The notes: generated by a model not told the origin, from the letters alone. A DNA stretch of 64,000 nt from Theropithecus gelada (GCF_003255815.1 NC_037689.1:142192766-142256765), one strand, 5' to 3'. Counted from the first letter of the stretch, positions 35,474 through 47,013 are shown. A program made the numbers and translations.

Positions 35474-37272
35474 CCCCTTGCTTACTACTGGTCCTCCTTC
35501 CCTGCATCGCTTGTAGCAATCCCCATCAACCATATCAATTAACCTGGAAAGTAACTAACTTTGAAACTCATGAAGTCCTAAATGAGACTTCGCAAATTGC
35601 TCCTATAGGCACTTGGTTCCCTGACCTCTATTTCAACTTAGATAAAATAGCAATGGTAGATGACATGGAAGGGGGAGAATGGAGAAAACAGGCAAGAAGG
35701 GTGTCCATAGGCCGGAACGGGTTCTATGCCTGTCCCGGGTTCCGGACGGGGCCAGTGAAAAAAACCTGCAGAGAAATAACCTCTCTATACTGCTATAGTT
35801 GGTCCTGTGTAACCACTAATGATGGAGAATGGAAATGGGCCACGAAACCTTGCTACATAACCATGTCCTACGTCCAGCCCTGTACCAGAACTCAGTATTC
35901 GGCTAATTGCAATTTAATCCGCATCAAATTTGAAGATGCAGCAAGGTCTGACCCCCTCTGGACATCAGGGCTAATATGGGGCCTATATTTATACCAAAGG
36001 CCACTGTTTGGACTCCCTATCCAACTTAAACTAACAGTTAGCCCAGTCACACCTCCTGTCGCAGTAGGGCCAAACCACGTTATATCAGAGGTGAAGCCTC
36101 CCCAGCCGAGAGCCCCGACTGCCACACCACCGCCCCTAAGATCCACCTCCCCCAGACATCCACCCTCGCTCCTAAAGGACACCCGCTTGCCCCCCGCCCC
36201 GGAATTGGATAATAGGCTCTTTAACCTCGTTAAGGGCGCCTATCTCGCCTTGAATCAGACAAGGCCAGAATCCACCTCCTCTTGCTGGCTATGCCTAGCG
36301 ACGGGCCCCCCTTATTATGAAGGCATTGCCTCTGCCAATAACTTCACTAATTCCACTAATCCTACTGAATGTGCATGGGAACAGCACAAGAAACTCACCC
36401 TAGCTGAAGTATCTGGGTCAGGAACCTGTGTAGGCCAAGTGCCCACTAGTCACCAGCATCTCTGTAATGTAACCCTGACAGTACCTAGCACAAATCACTA
36501 TTTAGTCCCCTCCGGGGCGGACTGGTGGGCCTGCAACACCGGACTTACCCCCTGTGTATCCACGGCTGTCTTCAACAGCAGCACAGATTACTGTGTGTTG
36601 GTGCAGCTTGTTCCCCGAGTATATTATCACACTGGGGACTCTTTTGAACTCTGGTATGAGCAGAAAGCTCTTACTAGAACTAGGAGAGAGCCCGTTTCTC
36701 TCACCCTCGCCATCATGCTAGGATTAGGAGTGGCAACCGGGGTTGGGACGGGGACAGCAGCATTAGTGCATGGCAATTACCATCTGCAACAACTCAGGGT
36801 AGCTATAGATGAGGATCTTAGGGCCATAGAACACTCTATTACGAAGCTTGAAGAGTCTCTAACTTCCCTGTCTGAAGTTGTACTGCAAAACCGGCGAGGA
36901 CTAGAAATTGTTTTTCTGAAAGAAGGCGGGCTCTGTGCGGCCCTCAAAGAACAGTGTTGCTTTTACGCTGATCATTCAGGAATAGTTAAAGACTCTATGG
37001 CAAAGCTCAGAGAAAGATTAGACAAACGACAAAAAGAAAGAGAGTCTCAACAAAGTTGGTTTGAGAGTTGGTACAACCAGTCCCCTTGGTTTAGTACCTT
37101 AATCTCCACCATCTTAGGTCCCCTGATCATACTCATGCTCATCCTGACTTTCGGACCGTGCATACTCAACCGCCTGCTCACCCTAATCAGAGACAGATTA
37201 AATATAGTACATACTATGGTTCTGACCCAACAATACCGGGCACTCAGAACTGAAGAAGAGGCTCAAGATTGA
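35419..37272 (+). CDS. env: Envelope glycoprotein, intact 617-codon frame
   Basis: Env binds a cell receptor through SU and fuses membranes through TM. The frame is uninterrupted. The start ATG (G at -3 and +4) lies inside the end of pol, as usual for gammaretroviruses. Order: signal peptide (residues 1 to about 32), receptor-binding part, proline-rich hinge (about 208-262), C-terminal SU with CWLC (289-292), RTRR furin-type site (420-423), hydrophobic fusion peptide from about 427, heptad region, an immunosuppressive-type segment (from 489), CX6CC (506-514), membrane span (about 560-582) and a short tail with a YRAL motif. About seven N-X-S/T sites are present. CWLC and CX6CC together imply a covalent SU-TM bond. 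Expression would need splicing from the leader donor. Receptor and activity are unknown. Confidence 0.93.
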   Translation: METPSLRRPAQDKTLSHLTPCLLLVLLPCIACSNPHQPYQLTWKVTNFETHEVLNETSQIAPIGTWFPDLYFNLDKIAMVDDMEGGEWRKQARRVSIGRNGFYACPGFRTGPVKKTCREITSLYCYSWSCVTTNDGEWKWATKPCYITMSYVQPCTRTQYSANCNLIRIKFEDAARSDPLWTSGLIWGLYLYQRPLFGLPIQLKLTVSPVTPPVAVGPNHVISEVKPPQPRAPTATPPPLRSTSPRHPPSLLKDTRLPPAPELDNRLFNLVKGAYLALNQTRPESTSSCWLCLATGPPYYEGIASANNFTNSTNPTECAWEQHKKLTLAEVSGSGTCVGQVPTSHQHLCNVTLTVPSTNHYLVPSGADWWACNTGLTPCVSTAVFNSSTDYCVLVQLVPRVYYHTGDSFELWYEQKALTRTRREPVSLTLAIMLGLGVATGVGTGTAALVHGNYHLQQLRVAIDEDLRAIEHSITKLEESLTSLSEVVLQNRRGLEIVFLKEGGLCAALKEQCCFYADHSGIVKDSMAKLRERLDKRQKERESQQSWFESWYNQSPWFSTLISTILGPLIILMLILTFGPCILNRLLTLIRDRLNIVHTMVLTQQYRALRTEEEAQD

Positions 37273-37285
37273 GCCTCTGGGTCAC

Positions 37286-37300
37286 AGAAAGAGGAGGGAA
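37286..37300 (+). promoter_or_regulatory. Polypurine tract
   Basis: AGAAAGAGGAGGGAA abuts the 3' LTR and would prime plus-strand DNA synthesis. Confidence 0.92.
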
Positions 37301-37725
37301 TGAAAACAGGCCATGAGCATGAGTGACTAAGAAAAACACCCAATGTTTCTGGAATTCGAATTCAAACAGAAAAACAATTCCAGAAAAAAAAAAACAAAAA
37401 AAACAAAAAAAACAAACCCCCCCACGCGCATACAAACCCTGACCAATCAGAGTGAGACACCTTGCTCAGGCCATGACTAGCCCCAATCATCTCGCGCCTC
37501 AAGCTTTGTTTGAATTTCGCGCCTAAAGCTTTGTCTGGGTTTCGCGCCTCAGGAGTTGCCTTTATAAGCGGCCTGTAACCAGCACTCGGGGTCCCTTGGC
37601 CATCCTGATGCACGGGGGACCCTAGCGCGCTAGAAAGAAAAGCGTCTCTCCGCTGTGATCTCGGAGTTGAGTGGTCTCTCACGGCGACCCCTGCCCAAAG
37701 TGGAACTTTAACTTAGGTTCCAACA
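37301..37725 (+). repeat. 3' LTR
   Basis: Same ends and order as the 5' LTR. It is 16 bases longer because of the A/C tract in U3. Otherwise only three substitutions separate the two. Confidence 0.95.
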
Positions 37726-37729
37726 AAAC
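37726..37729. repeat. Target site duplication, right (AAAC)
   Basis: Matches 29,447-29,450. Confidence 0.92.
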
Positions 37730-37863
37730 CAACCTGCGTGCTGACCACCTTGGGCACATGTTCTCAGGACCTCCCGAGATCTGTGTCACAGGCCATGGTC
37801 ACTTATATTTGGCTCAGAATAAATCTCTTCAAATATTTTACAGAGTTTGACTCTTTGTCGACA
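37730..37863 (+). mobile_element. Old solo LTR, right part
   Basis: Continues 29,184-29,450. It contains 'gaccaccttgggcacatg', a canonical AATAAA at 37,818-37,823, and ends 'gtcgaca'. The AATAAA lies 93 bases past the provirus and could serve proviral transcripts. Confidence 0.7.
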
Positions 37864-37889
37864 GATCTGTGGTGATAACCACTTACTTT

Positions 37890-39470
37890 ATTCTGGATAT
37901 TGGTGATTTGTGTTTTCTCACATTTTTCCATGATCAGTCTAGCTAGGAGTTTGCCCATTTTGTTGACATTTTCAAATAACCAGTTTTTGGCTGTGTCAAT
38001 TTTTAAATTATGTTTATGCTTTATATTATATATTTTTTAGCTCTTGTTATTACCATTGAATTTCCTGTACTTATTTTTTTAATTTGCTCATATATAATGT
38101 TTAATATTCTTAAATTTTTAATTTTTGTGGGTACATAGTAGATATCTATATTTATGAGGTACATGAGATGTTTTGATAGGCATGCAATGTGAAATAATAA
38201 TACATTATGATGAATAGGGTATCCACCCCCTCAAACATGTATCCTTTAGGTTATAAATAATTCAGTTGTATACTTTTAGTTGTTTTTAAATGTACAATTA
38301 AATTATTATTGACTAGAGTTACCCTGTTGTGCTATCAAATAGTAGGTCTTATTCATTCTTCTTGGTTTTTTTTTTTTTTTTTTTTGATCCATTAACCATC
38401 CCCACTTATCCCATCCACTACCCTTCTGAGCCTCTGGTAACCCTACTTTTACTCTCTATGTCCATGAGTTCAATTACTCATTTAATTTTTAATTTTTAGA
38501 TTCCACGCATAAGTGAGAACACATGATGCTTATCTTAGTGCTTGGTTTATTTTACTTAACATAAGTGAAATATGCTCATATTTTTTCAATCATATTTCAG
38601 TGCTCATGTTTTCCCCACTATATTAAGGTAGAAGCTTAGGTCACTGATTTTATTTTTTTTCAAATATAAGTATTTAAAGCTGTTAGTTTCTTCTAAGCAC
38701 TGTTTATTCTGTGCCTAACAACTTTTGATATGCTGTGTTATTATTATCTTTTTGTTCAAAATATTTTCTAATTTTCTTTGCCATTTTATTTTTGCCCATA
38801 AATTACTTAGAAGGATGTTGTTTAATTTCCACATATCTTGATATAATTGATCTATCTTTTGATTCAGTTTTGGTGAGAAGATATATTGGGCATAATTTCT
38901 ATTTTTAAAAAAATTATTGAAATTTGTTTTATGGCTCTGTATATTGTCTGTCTTAGTGTCTGTCTTTTGTGCGCTTTCTTTCAAGCACACAAAAGCCATG
39001 TGCGCTTGAAAGAAAAGTGTATTCCACTGTGTGGAAGGTTGGATCAGAGCCATTGGTGTTAGCATTTAGGTAGTCTATATATTTACTGATATTTTGTCTA
39101 GTTGTTCCATTAATTGCTGAGTGAGGTATAAAAATCCCTAATATTTGTGGAAATTTTGAATACTCTTTGTAATTCTGTCAATTTTTGCTGTATATATATG
39201 AGGCTCTAATGTTATTAAGTGCATACTTACTTTTTATTGTTGTGTCTTCTTGATTAATTGTCCTCATTATCATTATGAAATGTTCCTCCTTTTCTCTGGT
39301 AGTACTCTCTTTCTCATAAACTCTATTTTACCTTATATTAAAAAGCCTCTCAAACATTCTACGCTCACTGTTTATATAGCATGCCTTTTTTTTTTCTTAA
39401 TAAATTTACTGTAATCATAGCAGTGTTTCATATTGTCTTACTTATTGGAAGCATATAACTGATTTTTATT
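37890..39470 (-). mobile_element. L1 relics, reversed (two pieces)
   Basis: 37,890-38,080 and 38,620-39,470 are reverse ORF2 sequence of an old L1M (for example 'aaccagtttttggctgtgtc', 'ttgtttaatttccacatatc'). Between them, about 38,090-38,610 is a reversed L1 3' UTR of L1PB/L1MA type ('tctatgtccatgagttcaat'). A T-run of about 18 is at 38,367-38,385. Confidence 0.65.
38973..39017. repeat. Quasi-palindrome in old L1
   Basis: Two 18-base arms (38,973-38,990 and 39,000-39,017) are reverse complements at 15 of 18 positions, with a 9-base loop. Confidence 0.75.
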
Positions 39471-39479
39471 TTTTTTAAT

Positions 39480-40585
39480 CCTTTCTGAAAATCGCTACAA
39501 ATGAAAAAAATATTGAAATACAATTCACATGCCAGGAGTGTCTCAACCTATTCTGGTTCAGGAACTGTGTGATTTGCAAATTGTTTTTTGCTCAAGTCAA
39601 CTCTGTTCAATTTGTCTAAGGTGTGTCTTTTAACAGATGTTGTTCAAAGTGGGATCTGAAGTAGAGCTTCTAGCTACCCCAAGGAGCACTTAGTGAGCAT
39701 GGTACCCAGAGGACTGATTTTGTCCATTGCTCTCTTGGGATCAATTAGGGATCATGGGTAAGTTCTCTCTGAGATTCTGAAGCTCCACGGATTTTCATTT
39801 TGAGCTATCCAAGTTTGGGCAAATGTGTGATCTCAACTGGGTTCAGAAGTCATGACAGAAACTGGGCTGCGGCAAGGATCAGATTGGATCTGTTAATTAA
39901 CTGGCTTTGATCCAGCTGGAGGACTCAGATGTCTGATTGAATCAGACAGAAACTATAATTAAGTGGTAATACTTCAGAAGGTGCAAACTTCAGCTCTCAT
40001 AAATTAGTAGGGATTTTTGTGTCCCATATCTTTTGTCTTTTTAAATTCTGTGCTTAGGTAGGAAAAAAAAAAAAATCACTGGTTGAGTTGATCAAGGGGA
40101 CTTGAGAGCCAAATCCAAGAATCAATGTAAAAACCAGAACCTTAATTTCTGAAGAAATGAGTAATTTACCTTCTGGCCATGGCTATCTATACATGCATAA
40201 GTATTAGGTCCCAGGAACAGCTAACACAGAAATCACAAAATCCTATTAAAGATAATTTAAAATTACAAAAGAACGTTCCAAATGAACAACACTGCACTTT
40301 TAAAATTACATTTAAAAATTAGGGCTCTTTAATTAGTCTCACCTAGTGATGACTATTGATGTGCAAAAGCTTCTAAAAATATTTCAATGTTTTTATTCTC
40401 ACTTTTAAAAGACTATATACAAGGCAAAAAAAAAAAAAAAGTTAAGTGATGAATTGATAAGAAAAATTAAGTCTGTTAACCTTTTGGCTTACTTATCTCA
40501 CTCCAAAGGTGAAAAGAAAGCTATCCTGGATAAAGTATTTCTAAAAGGTGGGTGCTCAGGTAAAGTAGGCTTGCTTCTTTTTCCA
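39480..40585. other. Possible weak ERV internal relic
   Basis: Around 39,600-39,900 the text resembles a retroviral leader and gag start ('gggatcatgggtaagttctc'), but there is no sustained frame. A-runs occur at 40,062 and 40,426. Nothing else is recognised. Confidence 0.25.
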
Positions 40586-41168
40586 ATTGTGAAAGGAAAA
40601 TAAATCTTGGGACTCCAAACTTACTAAGCCAAAGGGAAAAGTTAAGCTGGGAACTGGGTCATGAAAACCTGCTTCCTATTTTGGCTCCTAAATAAGATTG
40701 CCACAAAGACAAAAAGGCACCTCCCTCACATATGGCCCATAAGTAAACACCCTGTGGGCCCCCAAATCCTCACCCTAAAGTGTTTCTGTTAAAGTTCACC
40801 ATGGCAATGTAAATTCATAGCTTATCTCCACAGGTGTGGGGACATAGGACAGAATTCGAAGTCATCCCTCTGCACACCTGTGACAAATGCATATCTCATT
40901 GTTTCCTCTGCCTTGTTGTCTACAATGTCTTATGTCAAAATGCAGATTCACTGAACCCGACAAGGGCAAGGCTATTTTTTCCTATTCCCCTCTCACATGA
41001 AAACTGTGTATTTCTTAATATTCTGCCTTCTCCACTTTAAATATTGAAGCTTTCAAAATAATCTTTGGAGAAAGGCATAGACCTGTCTCTCGGGTATGAG
41101 TCTTTAATTTTATGAAATAAACCTCCCAGAATAATTGAGACTTGCCTTGGTCATTTTCCTTTACTGAC
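40586..41168 (+). mobile_element. MER4-like class I LTR
   Basis: It holds the block 'ctaagccaaagggaaaagtt', shared in reverse with 46,545-47,013. It has AATAAA near 41,117 and ends '...cctttactgaca'. 'tctggtaaccacggag' follows at the position of a PBS; I could not assign the tRNA. Confidence 0.65.
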
Positions 41169-42432
41169 ATCTGGTAACCACGGAGAGATCCTGAGTGAAG
41201 GTGGCCCCACCTGCAGCAGCTCTCCTATGAGTGCTTCGTATCAGCTGGGCACTTTATAGCCCAAACCAATAGGATGATTTCCTGAGGTCTGGGACGACCT
41301 TCCTCCAGGGATTCCTGACCTCCCAAAAATTTTTAGTTGGGGGTCTCAGGTTTAACTTGCATAGTTTCATCAAGGAAAGGGAACTTGTCTGATTCTGCAC
41401 ATCAGCAGAGAGTGGTCTTCACTTTGGGCCTCAACACTAGGTAAGGAGGTGAGCTGGGATACTGTCGTCTTGCAAATTCTCCTTAGTGATTTAAGTTAGT
41501 GTTAACAACCAACTGGTCTTAATTTCTCCTTACATTTAGAGCGCCCGGAAATGGTACAATTTGCGTGATCATTGTTCGTTTTGCTTAGCTGTTTTGTTTA
41601 TTTGTTTCTGTCTTGTTTTTTTTTTTTGTTTCGTTTTGTTTTTGTATGTTTCACTCCTTCTCTTATTGGGCTTGACCAACTCTAAACCCTCTAGCTTATG
41701 AGCATGGAATTTTCCACTTCAAAGAAATAAAAGCTCTTTGCTCCTTTAAGCCTTTAGAGGCATTCTCAGATGACTGAGGATCCCATGAGGGTGCCTGGGA
41801 GAAACACTCCATAAGAAGTGCAGAAGCTTTGAGTAGGTTTCCCCCGCAGAAGAACACACTCAGGGTCTAATCTCAGCCAGTGGGTACATATAAGGAGCTG
41901 GCCCCTCCTGCACCTTAAGCCCCTGACATACTATGCCAGGTAGCCACGACATGGGCGGACCAAACCTTTCCAGGGAGTAATGGCCATGAAAAGCTAGATC
42001 CTCAAGCAGCACATTTTATGTCTGACATACTCCCCAAGTTGGTCAAATCTGAAGGAGAACTTTAAATTATGGATAATGAGGCCCCAAAGTTGGCTAAAAC
42101 TTCCAGAGCTGAGGAACGAAAAGTTCCACCTTTAGAAACTCTGGTGAGGAATATGCAAAATACTCATGGTGAATTGTCATGAAAATATTTAATCAAGTGG
42201 ACCCATATACACAAAAGGATTCTAAGTTACAACACCTAGATGGGGATCTTTTGATATGCCCAAATTAGTGATCTAGGATAGAAAATGCAGGCATAAAAAC
42301 TAAACAACCAGAATGGGAAATCTATTTAAAATGGCACTTAGAGAGTAGCAACAAGGGGGAAGATTGCCTCATCTCATTACAGGAGGCCAACAATTAACTT
42401 AGAAATGTTAACCAAGAACTCTCTAATGTTTT
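41169..42432 (+). pseudogene. ERV leader and gag remains, left of MaLR insertion
   Basis: Sequence after the MER4-like LTR with scattered stops. It continues at 44,763 after the inserted MaLR provirus. No function remains. Confidence 0.5.
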
Positions 42433-42437
42433 ATCTG

Positions 42438-44757
42438 TGTATCACTTCATCTTCACACTGCTATAAGGACATACCCAAGACAGGGTAATTTATAAAGGAA
42501 AGAGACTTAACTGACTCATAGTTCCACAGGACTGGGGAGGCCTCAGCAAACTTACAATCATGGCAGAAGGGGAAGCAAACACGTCCTTCTTTACATAGAA
42601 GCAGCAAGGAGAAGTGCGGAACAAAGCAGGGTGTGGGGAAGCATTTTATAAAACCATTAGAACTCGTGAGAACTCACTCACTATCACGAGAACAGCATGG
42701 AGGTAACCACTCCTATGATTCAATTACCTCTCACCAGGTCCTTCCTATGACCTGTGGGGATTATTGGAACTACAGTTTAAGATGAGATTTGGGTGGAGAC
42801 ACAGCCAAACCATATCATTTTGCCCCCGGCCCCTCCCAAATCCCATGTCCTCACATTTCAAAACACAATTATGCCCTTCCAACAGTCTCACAAAATGTTA
42901 ACTCATTCCAGCATTAACTCAAAATTTCAAATCCAAAAGTCACTTCTGAGACAAGGAAAGTCCCTACTGCCTATGAGCCTGTAAAATCAAAAGCAAGTCA
43001 ATTACTTCCTAGAAACAATGGAGATACAGGTATTGGGTAAATACACCCATTCCAAATGGGAAAAATTGGCCAAAAGAAAGAGGCTAGAGGCCCCATGCAA
43101 ATCCAAAATCCAATAAGGTAGTCATTAAACCTTAAATATCCAAAATGATTTCCTTTGACTCCATGTCTCATCCAGATCACACTGATGCAAGAGGTGGCCT
43201 CCCACAGCATTGGGCAGCTCCACCCCTGTGGCTTTGCAGGGTACATCCTCCCTCCCAGCTGCTTTCACAGGCTGACATTGAGTGTCTGTAACACAGTGCA
43301 AGCTGTCGGTGGATCTACAATTCTGGGTTCTGGAGGATGGTAGCCTTCCTCTCACAGCTCCACTAGGCAGTGTCCCAGTGGGGACTCTGTGTGGGGGCTT
43401 CAACCTCACATTTCCTTTCTGCACTGCCCTAGCAGATGTTCTCCATGAGGGCCATGCCTCTGCAGCAAACTTCTGTCTGGACAACCCACCATTTCCATAC
43501 ATCCTCTGAAATCTAGGTGGAGGTTTCTAAACCTTCATTCTTGACTTCTGTGTACCTGCAGGCTGCACACCACATGGAAGCTGCCATGGCTTGGGGCTTG
43601 CACCCTCTGAAGCCATGGCCTGAGCTGTACATTGGCCCCCTTTAGCCACAGCTTGAGCTGAAGCAGCTGGGACGCAGGACACCATGTAGTGAGACTGCAC
43701 AGAGCAGGAGAGCCCTGGGCCCTGCTCCCAAAACCATTTTTTTTTTCCTACTAGGCCTCTGGGCCTGTGATGGGAGAAGCTGCTGTGAAGGTCTCTGACA
43801 TGCCCTGGAGATATTCTCCCCATTGTCTTTGTGATTAACATTTGGCTTCTGGTTACTTATGCAGTTTTCTGCAGCCAGTTTGAATTTCTCCCCAGAAAAT
43901 GGGTTTTTCTGTTCTATCACATAGTCAGCCTGCAAATTTTCCAAACTTTTATGCTCTGCTTTCCTTTTAAACCTAAGTTACAGTTTCAGATCATCTCTCT
44001 AAAGTTGAAGGTTCCACAGGTCTCTAGGACCAGGGCAAAAATGCTACCAGTCTCTGCTAAGATGCTACCAGTTTTTGCTTCAGTTCCAGGAAGTTCCTCA
44101 TCTCCATCTGAGACCACCTCAGCCTGGGCTTCATTGTCCATATCACTCAGCATTTTGGTCAGAGCTATTCAACGAATCTCTAAAAGTTCCAAACTCTCCC
44201 ACATCTTCCTGTCTTCTGAGACCTCCAAGTCTCTAGGAAGTTCCAAACTTTCCCACATTTTGGTAACTTCTTCTGAGTCCTCCAAATGGTTTCGCCTTCT
44301 GCCTGTTTCTCAGTTTCAAAGTCACTTCTGCATTTTCAGGTATCTTTACAGCAGCACACCACTCTCTGTGGTACCAATTTACTGCATTTGCCCATTCTCG
44401 CGCTGCTATAAGAATATACCCGAGACTGGGTAATTTATAAAGAAAAGAGATTTAACTGACTCACAGTTCTACAGGGCTGGGGAGGCCTCAGGAAACTTAC
44501 AATCATGGTGGAAGGGAAAGCAAATACGTCCTTCTTCCCATGGCAGCGGCAAGGAGAACTGCAGTACCAAGTTAGGGGAAAGACCCTTGTAAAACCATCA
44601 TATTTGTGAGATCTCACTCACTATCATGAGAACAGTAAGGAGGTAACCACCCCCATGATTCAATTACCTCACACTGAGTACCTCCTACTACATGTGGGGA
44701 TTATGGGAGCTATAGTTCAAGATGAGATATGGGTGGGGACACAGCCAAACTATATCA
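42438..44757 (-). mobile_element. Full MaLR provirus (MST/THE1 type), reversed
   Basis: Two LTRs (42,438 to about 42,822 and about 44,372-44,757) flank about 1.55 kb of MaLR internal sequence. A perfect 5-base duplication, ATCTG, is at 42,433-42,437 and 44,758-44,762. The longest frames inside run against the element and are chance. It split an older ERV. Confidence 0.88.
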
Positions 44758-44762
44758 ATCTG

Positions 44763-46544
44763 TCTTAAAGAAATCCTCAGAATTCCTTACTTTTTCCCTG
44801 GCACCTTCCCGACCTCAACTTACACCCACACTTTACCCTGATCTCTCTGAGCTTCCTGGACCAGCTCTGTTTCCTCCTTCTTCTGCATATTTCAATCTAC
44901 CATCTTCCCCTCCTAATCTGACACTCACTAAACAGAAGGCAGCAGAGAGTCTAACTTCCAAGATCGTACCTCCTGCCAATTCCCTGGTAGCCCCAGTGGC
45001 AGCCTCTTATCTGGAAGATGCAGAGAAAGGGACCCTGGAGTGAAATCTCTCATGATCACCCTGTTTCTAGAACAACTGGTGAAAGATAGGGGAACCCTGG
45101 TGACTGTCTATCGACTTTTCAAAGGCTGAGTTTTGGGACATAGTTAAATAATTTCCTGACCCCCGTAAAGATGTAACTGGGCTGCCCATGAATTTGAGCT
45201 CATTATCAGAACCTATGACCTAGGTCTTTCAGACCTTTACCAGCTGGTTCACATATTGGTCTCAGAAGCCAAAGCTAAGGAATATCTGGAAAAAGCACGG
45301 TGGTCAGACCCTTTAGCAGACTTGACCCCTGAAGATCCAACACAGCCACAACAACCAGTCCCCAAAATTCCAAAAGACAGGAGTAAAAATGCACAGGAAT
45401 GAGCTATTGCTGTGTTAAATATCATTCCCTTGGTGTTCCAAAGGGTTGTGGATTGTAATAAAATCCAGTAAATGCTGCCAGAATCCAAATGAATCAGCTT
45501 TACATTATGTTATACCTTTTGATATAACTTAGAGACAATATTTGAGATGCCAGCTGATTGCTTTGAAAATAATAAAGATACATTATTAAATACCAGTTTT
45601 TAAAATGGACTAAATAATGATTCAGTCACCCTTGTCAAACGCCACATGAAAAATTGGGCCATAGCAGGACCTAATAAACTAGTAAACTTAACTGACCAAT
45701 TATCCTGCACTATTTTAAAATAGTAAAAACAAAAGACTGCCTGAGTTATGCATTTATAGTTAAAGCAATTCATTTCTCAAACCTTTCCCCTCAGAAAAAT
45801 GTTAAGCCCCCTTGGTCTGAGGATTCTTCCCTCCTAGTGTTTTACTAATGTAAAAGACTGGGACACCTTAAAAGGGACTGACTTAGGCTGAAACAGAAGC
45901 AACAGCAGGAAGGTGCAATTCAGAAAGACTAGGAGTGCTCTAAGGAAGTTAAAGAGTTTCACCTCTCCAAATATACTACCCTGAAAAACAAATTGGGAGA
46001 GATTAATATAATAAATCATGAGCTTTCAACTGCCTTAACTGACACAAGAAGAACTATATCTGTTATAAATCCCACCTTATTTAGAAACCCCATTCCTTGG
46101 AATAATGAAAAGATTAACATGGTGGATGTTTTTAATAAAACTATCTCATCTTTTAAATCCAAACCTATATCTTACCATTTCATTGGATTTATTTTTCCTC
46201 TGAAGGCTCTAAATGTGACGTACTCAGTAGGTTCCATGTGTTCCTAATATGCCCTAGGGCCCCTGTCAATTTTGTGAGCTGTGATCTCCACAATATCCAT
46301 AATGCCCATATCTCTTTTTCATCAAAAAGTGAACTTTTTTAGAATTGGAACCAGAAGACTAAAAAAAAAAAACAAAAACCAACAACAACAGCAACAACAA
46401 CAACAACAACAAACCCAAATTAAAATCATCCTGGTAATATACCACAATTTAGTCCTAGTGATGTTAAAACATCATCTTGTGACTTGGAAAGTAAAATGGA
46501 GACAGAAAAGAAAATATTAGAGAAGAAGAGAGAACACTGGAATA
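44763..46544 (+). pseudogene. ERV gag remains, right of MaLR insertion
   Basis: A proline-rich stretch (44,763-45,043) and later a decayed zinc-knuckle-like stretch ('gggacaccttaaaaggga' near 45,860) suggest class I gag. Stops occur throughout. It continues 41,169-42,432. Confidence 0.5.
46359..46414. repeat. A-rich and (CAA)n microsatellite
   Basis: An A-run, then about ten CAA units with one CAG variant. Confidence 0.9.
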
Positions 46545-47013
46545 TCAGGGGAACCTACCCCCAATAATTCCTGTAAGTCCTTTTCTATTTTCCCTAAGTG
46601 TCGGCTGGTCTGAGAAATGAAGGGAAAGAGTACAAAAGAGACATCAATCAATATATGAAAGATGTACATTAGTTCTGTCCAGAAAGGTGAAATGATGTGA
46701 AGCAGGGAGGGGGATTCCAGATTACAGGCAGATAAGAGACAAACAGTTGCATTTTTTTGAGTTTCTGATTAGCCTTTCCAAAAGAGGCAATTAGATATGC
46801 ATTTATCTCAGTGAGCAGATGGATAACATTTAGTTCTATCTTTCCTTTGTCCACAAGGAAATTCCTTGTGAGGGAGGTATGTAGCTTTTTTATCTTAGTA
46901 GCTATCTTTTTAAGGAATAGAATGCGAGGAAGGTTTGCCCTAAGGAGTTCCCAGCTTGACTTTTCCCTTTGGCTTAGTGGTTTTGAGGTCCCAAGATTTA
47001 TTTTCCTCTCACA
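46545..47013 (-). mobile_element. MER4-like LTR, reversed
   Basis: Its minus strand starts TGTGAGAGGAAAATAAATC, has the 'ctaagccaaagggaaaagtc' block and ends with '...ccgacacttagggaaaat'. It has the opposite orientation to the LTR at 40,586, so it is a separate insertion. Confidence 0.7.

Larger units (their letters stand above)
29451..37725 (+). mobile_element. Gammaretroviral provirus, PTERV1/CERV1-like
   Basis: A complete 8.3-kb provirus: LTR (409), PBS, leader, gag, pro-pol, env, PPT, LTR (425), with TG...CA ends and a 4-bp duplication. Gag starts MGQTL, Gag and Pol are joined by an amber stop in one frame, and Env carries CXXC and CX6CC, all as in MLV-related viruses. The LTRs differ at three sites outside an A-rich tract. 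It is GC-richer than its surroundings. The PTERV1/CERV1 name is inferred from the MLV-like plan, proline PBS, LTR length and youth, and was not checked by alignment. Another catarrhine gammaretrovirus is the alternative. Confidence 0.9.

Noticed and set aside
29451..37725. Assignment to HERV-H, HERV-E or HERV-Fc
   Set aside because: The PBS is for proline tRNA, and the close MLV-like Gag start, amber readthrough and youth do not suit those human families.
43831..44433. 200-codon open frame inside the MaLR provirus
   Set aside because: It runs against the element in low-complexity Ser-rich text; chance frame in repeat DNA.
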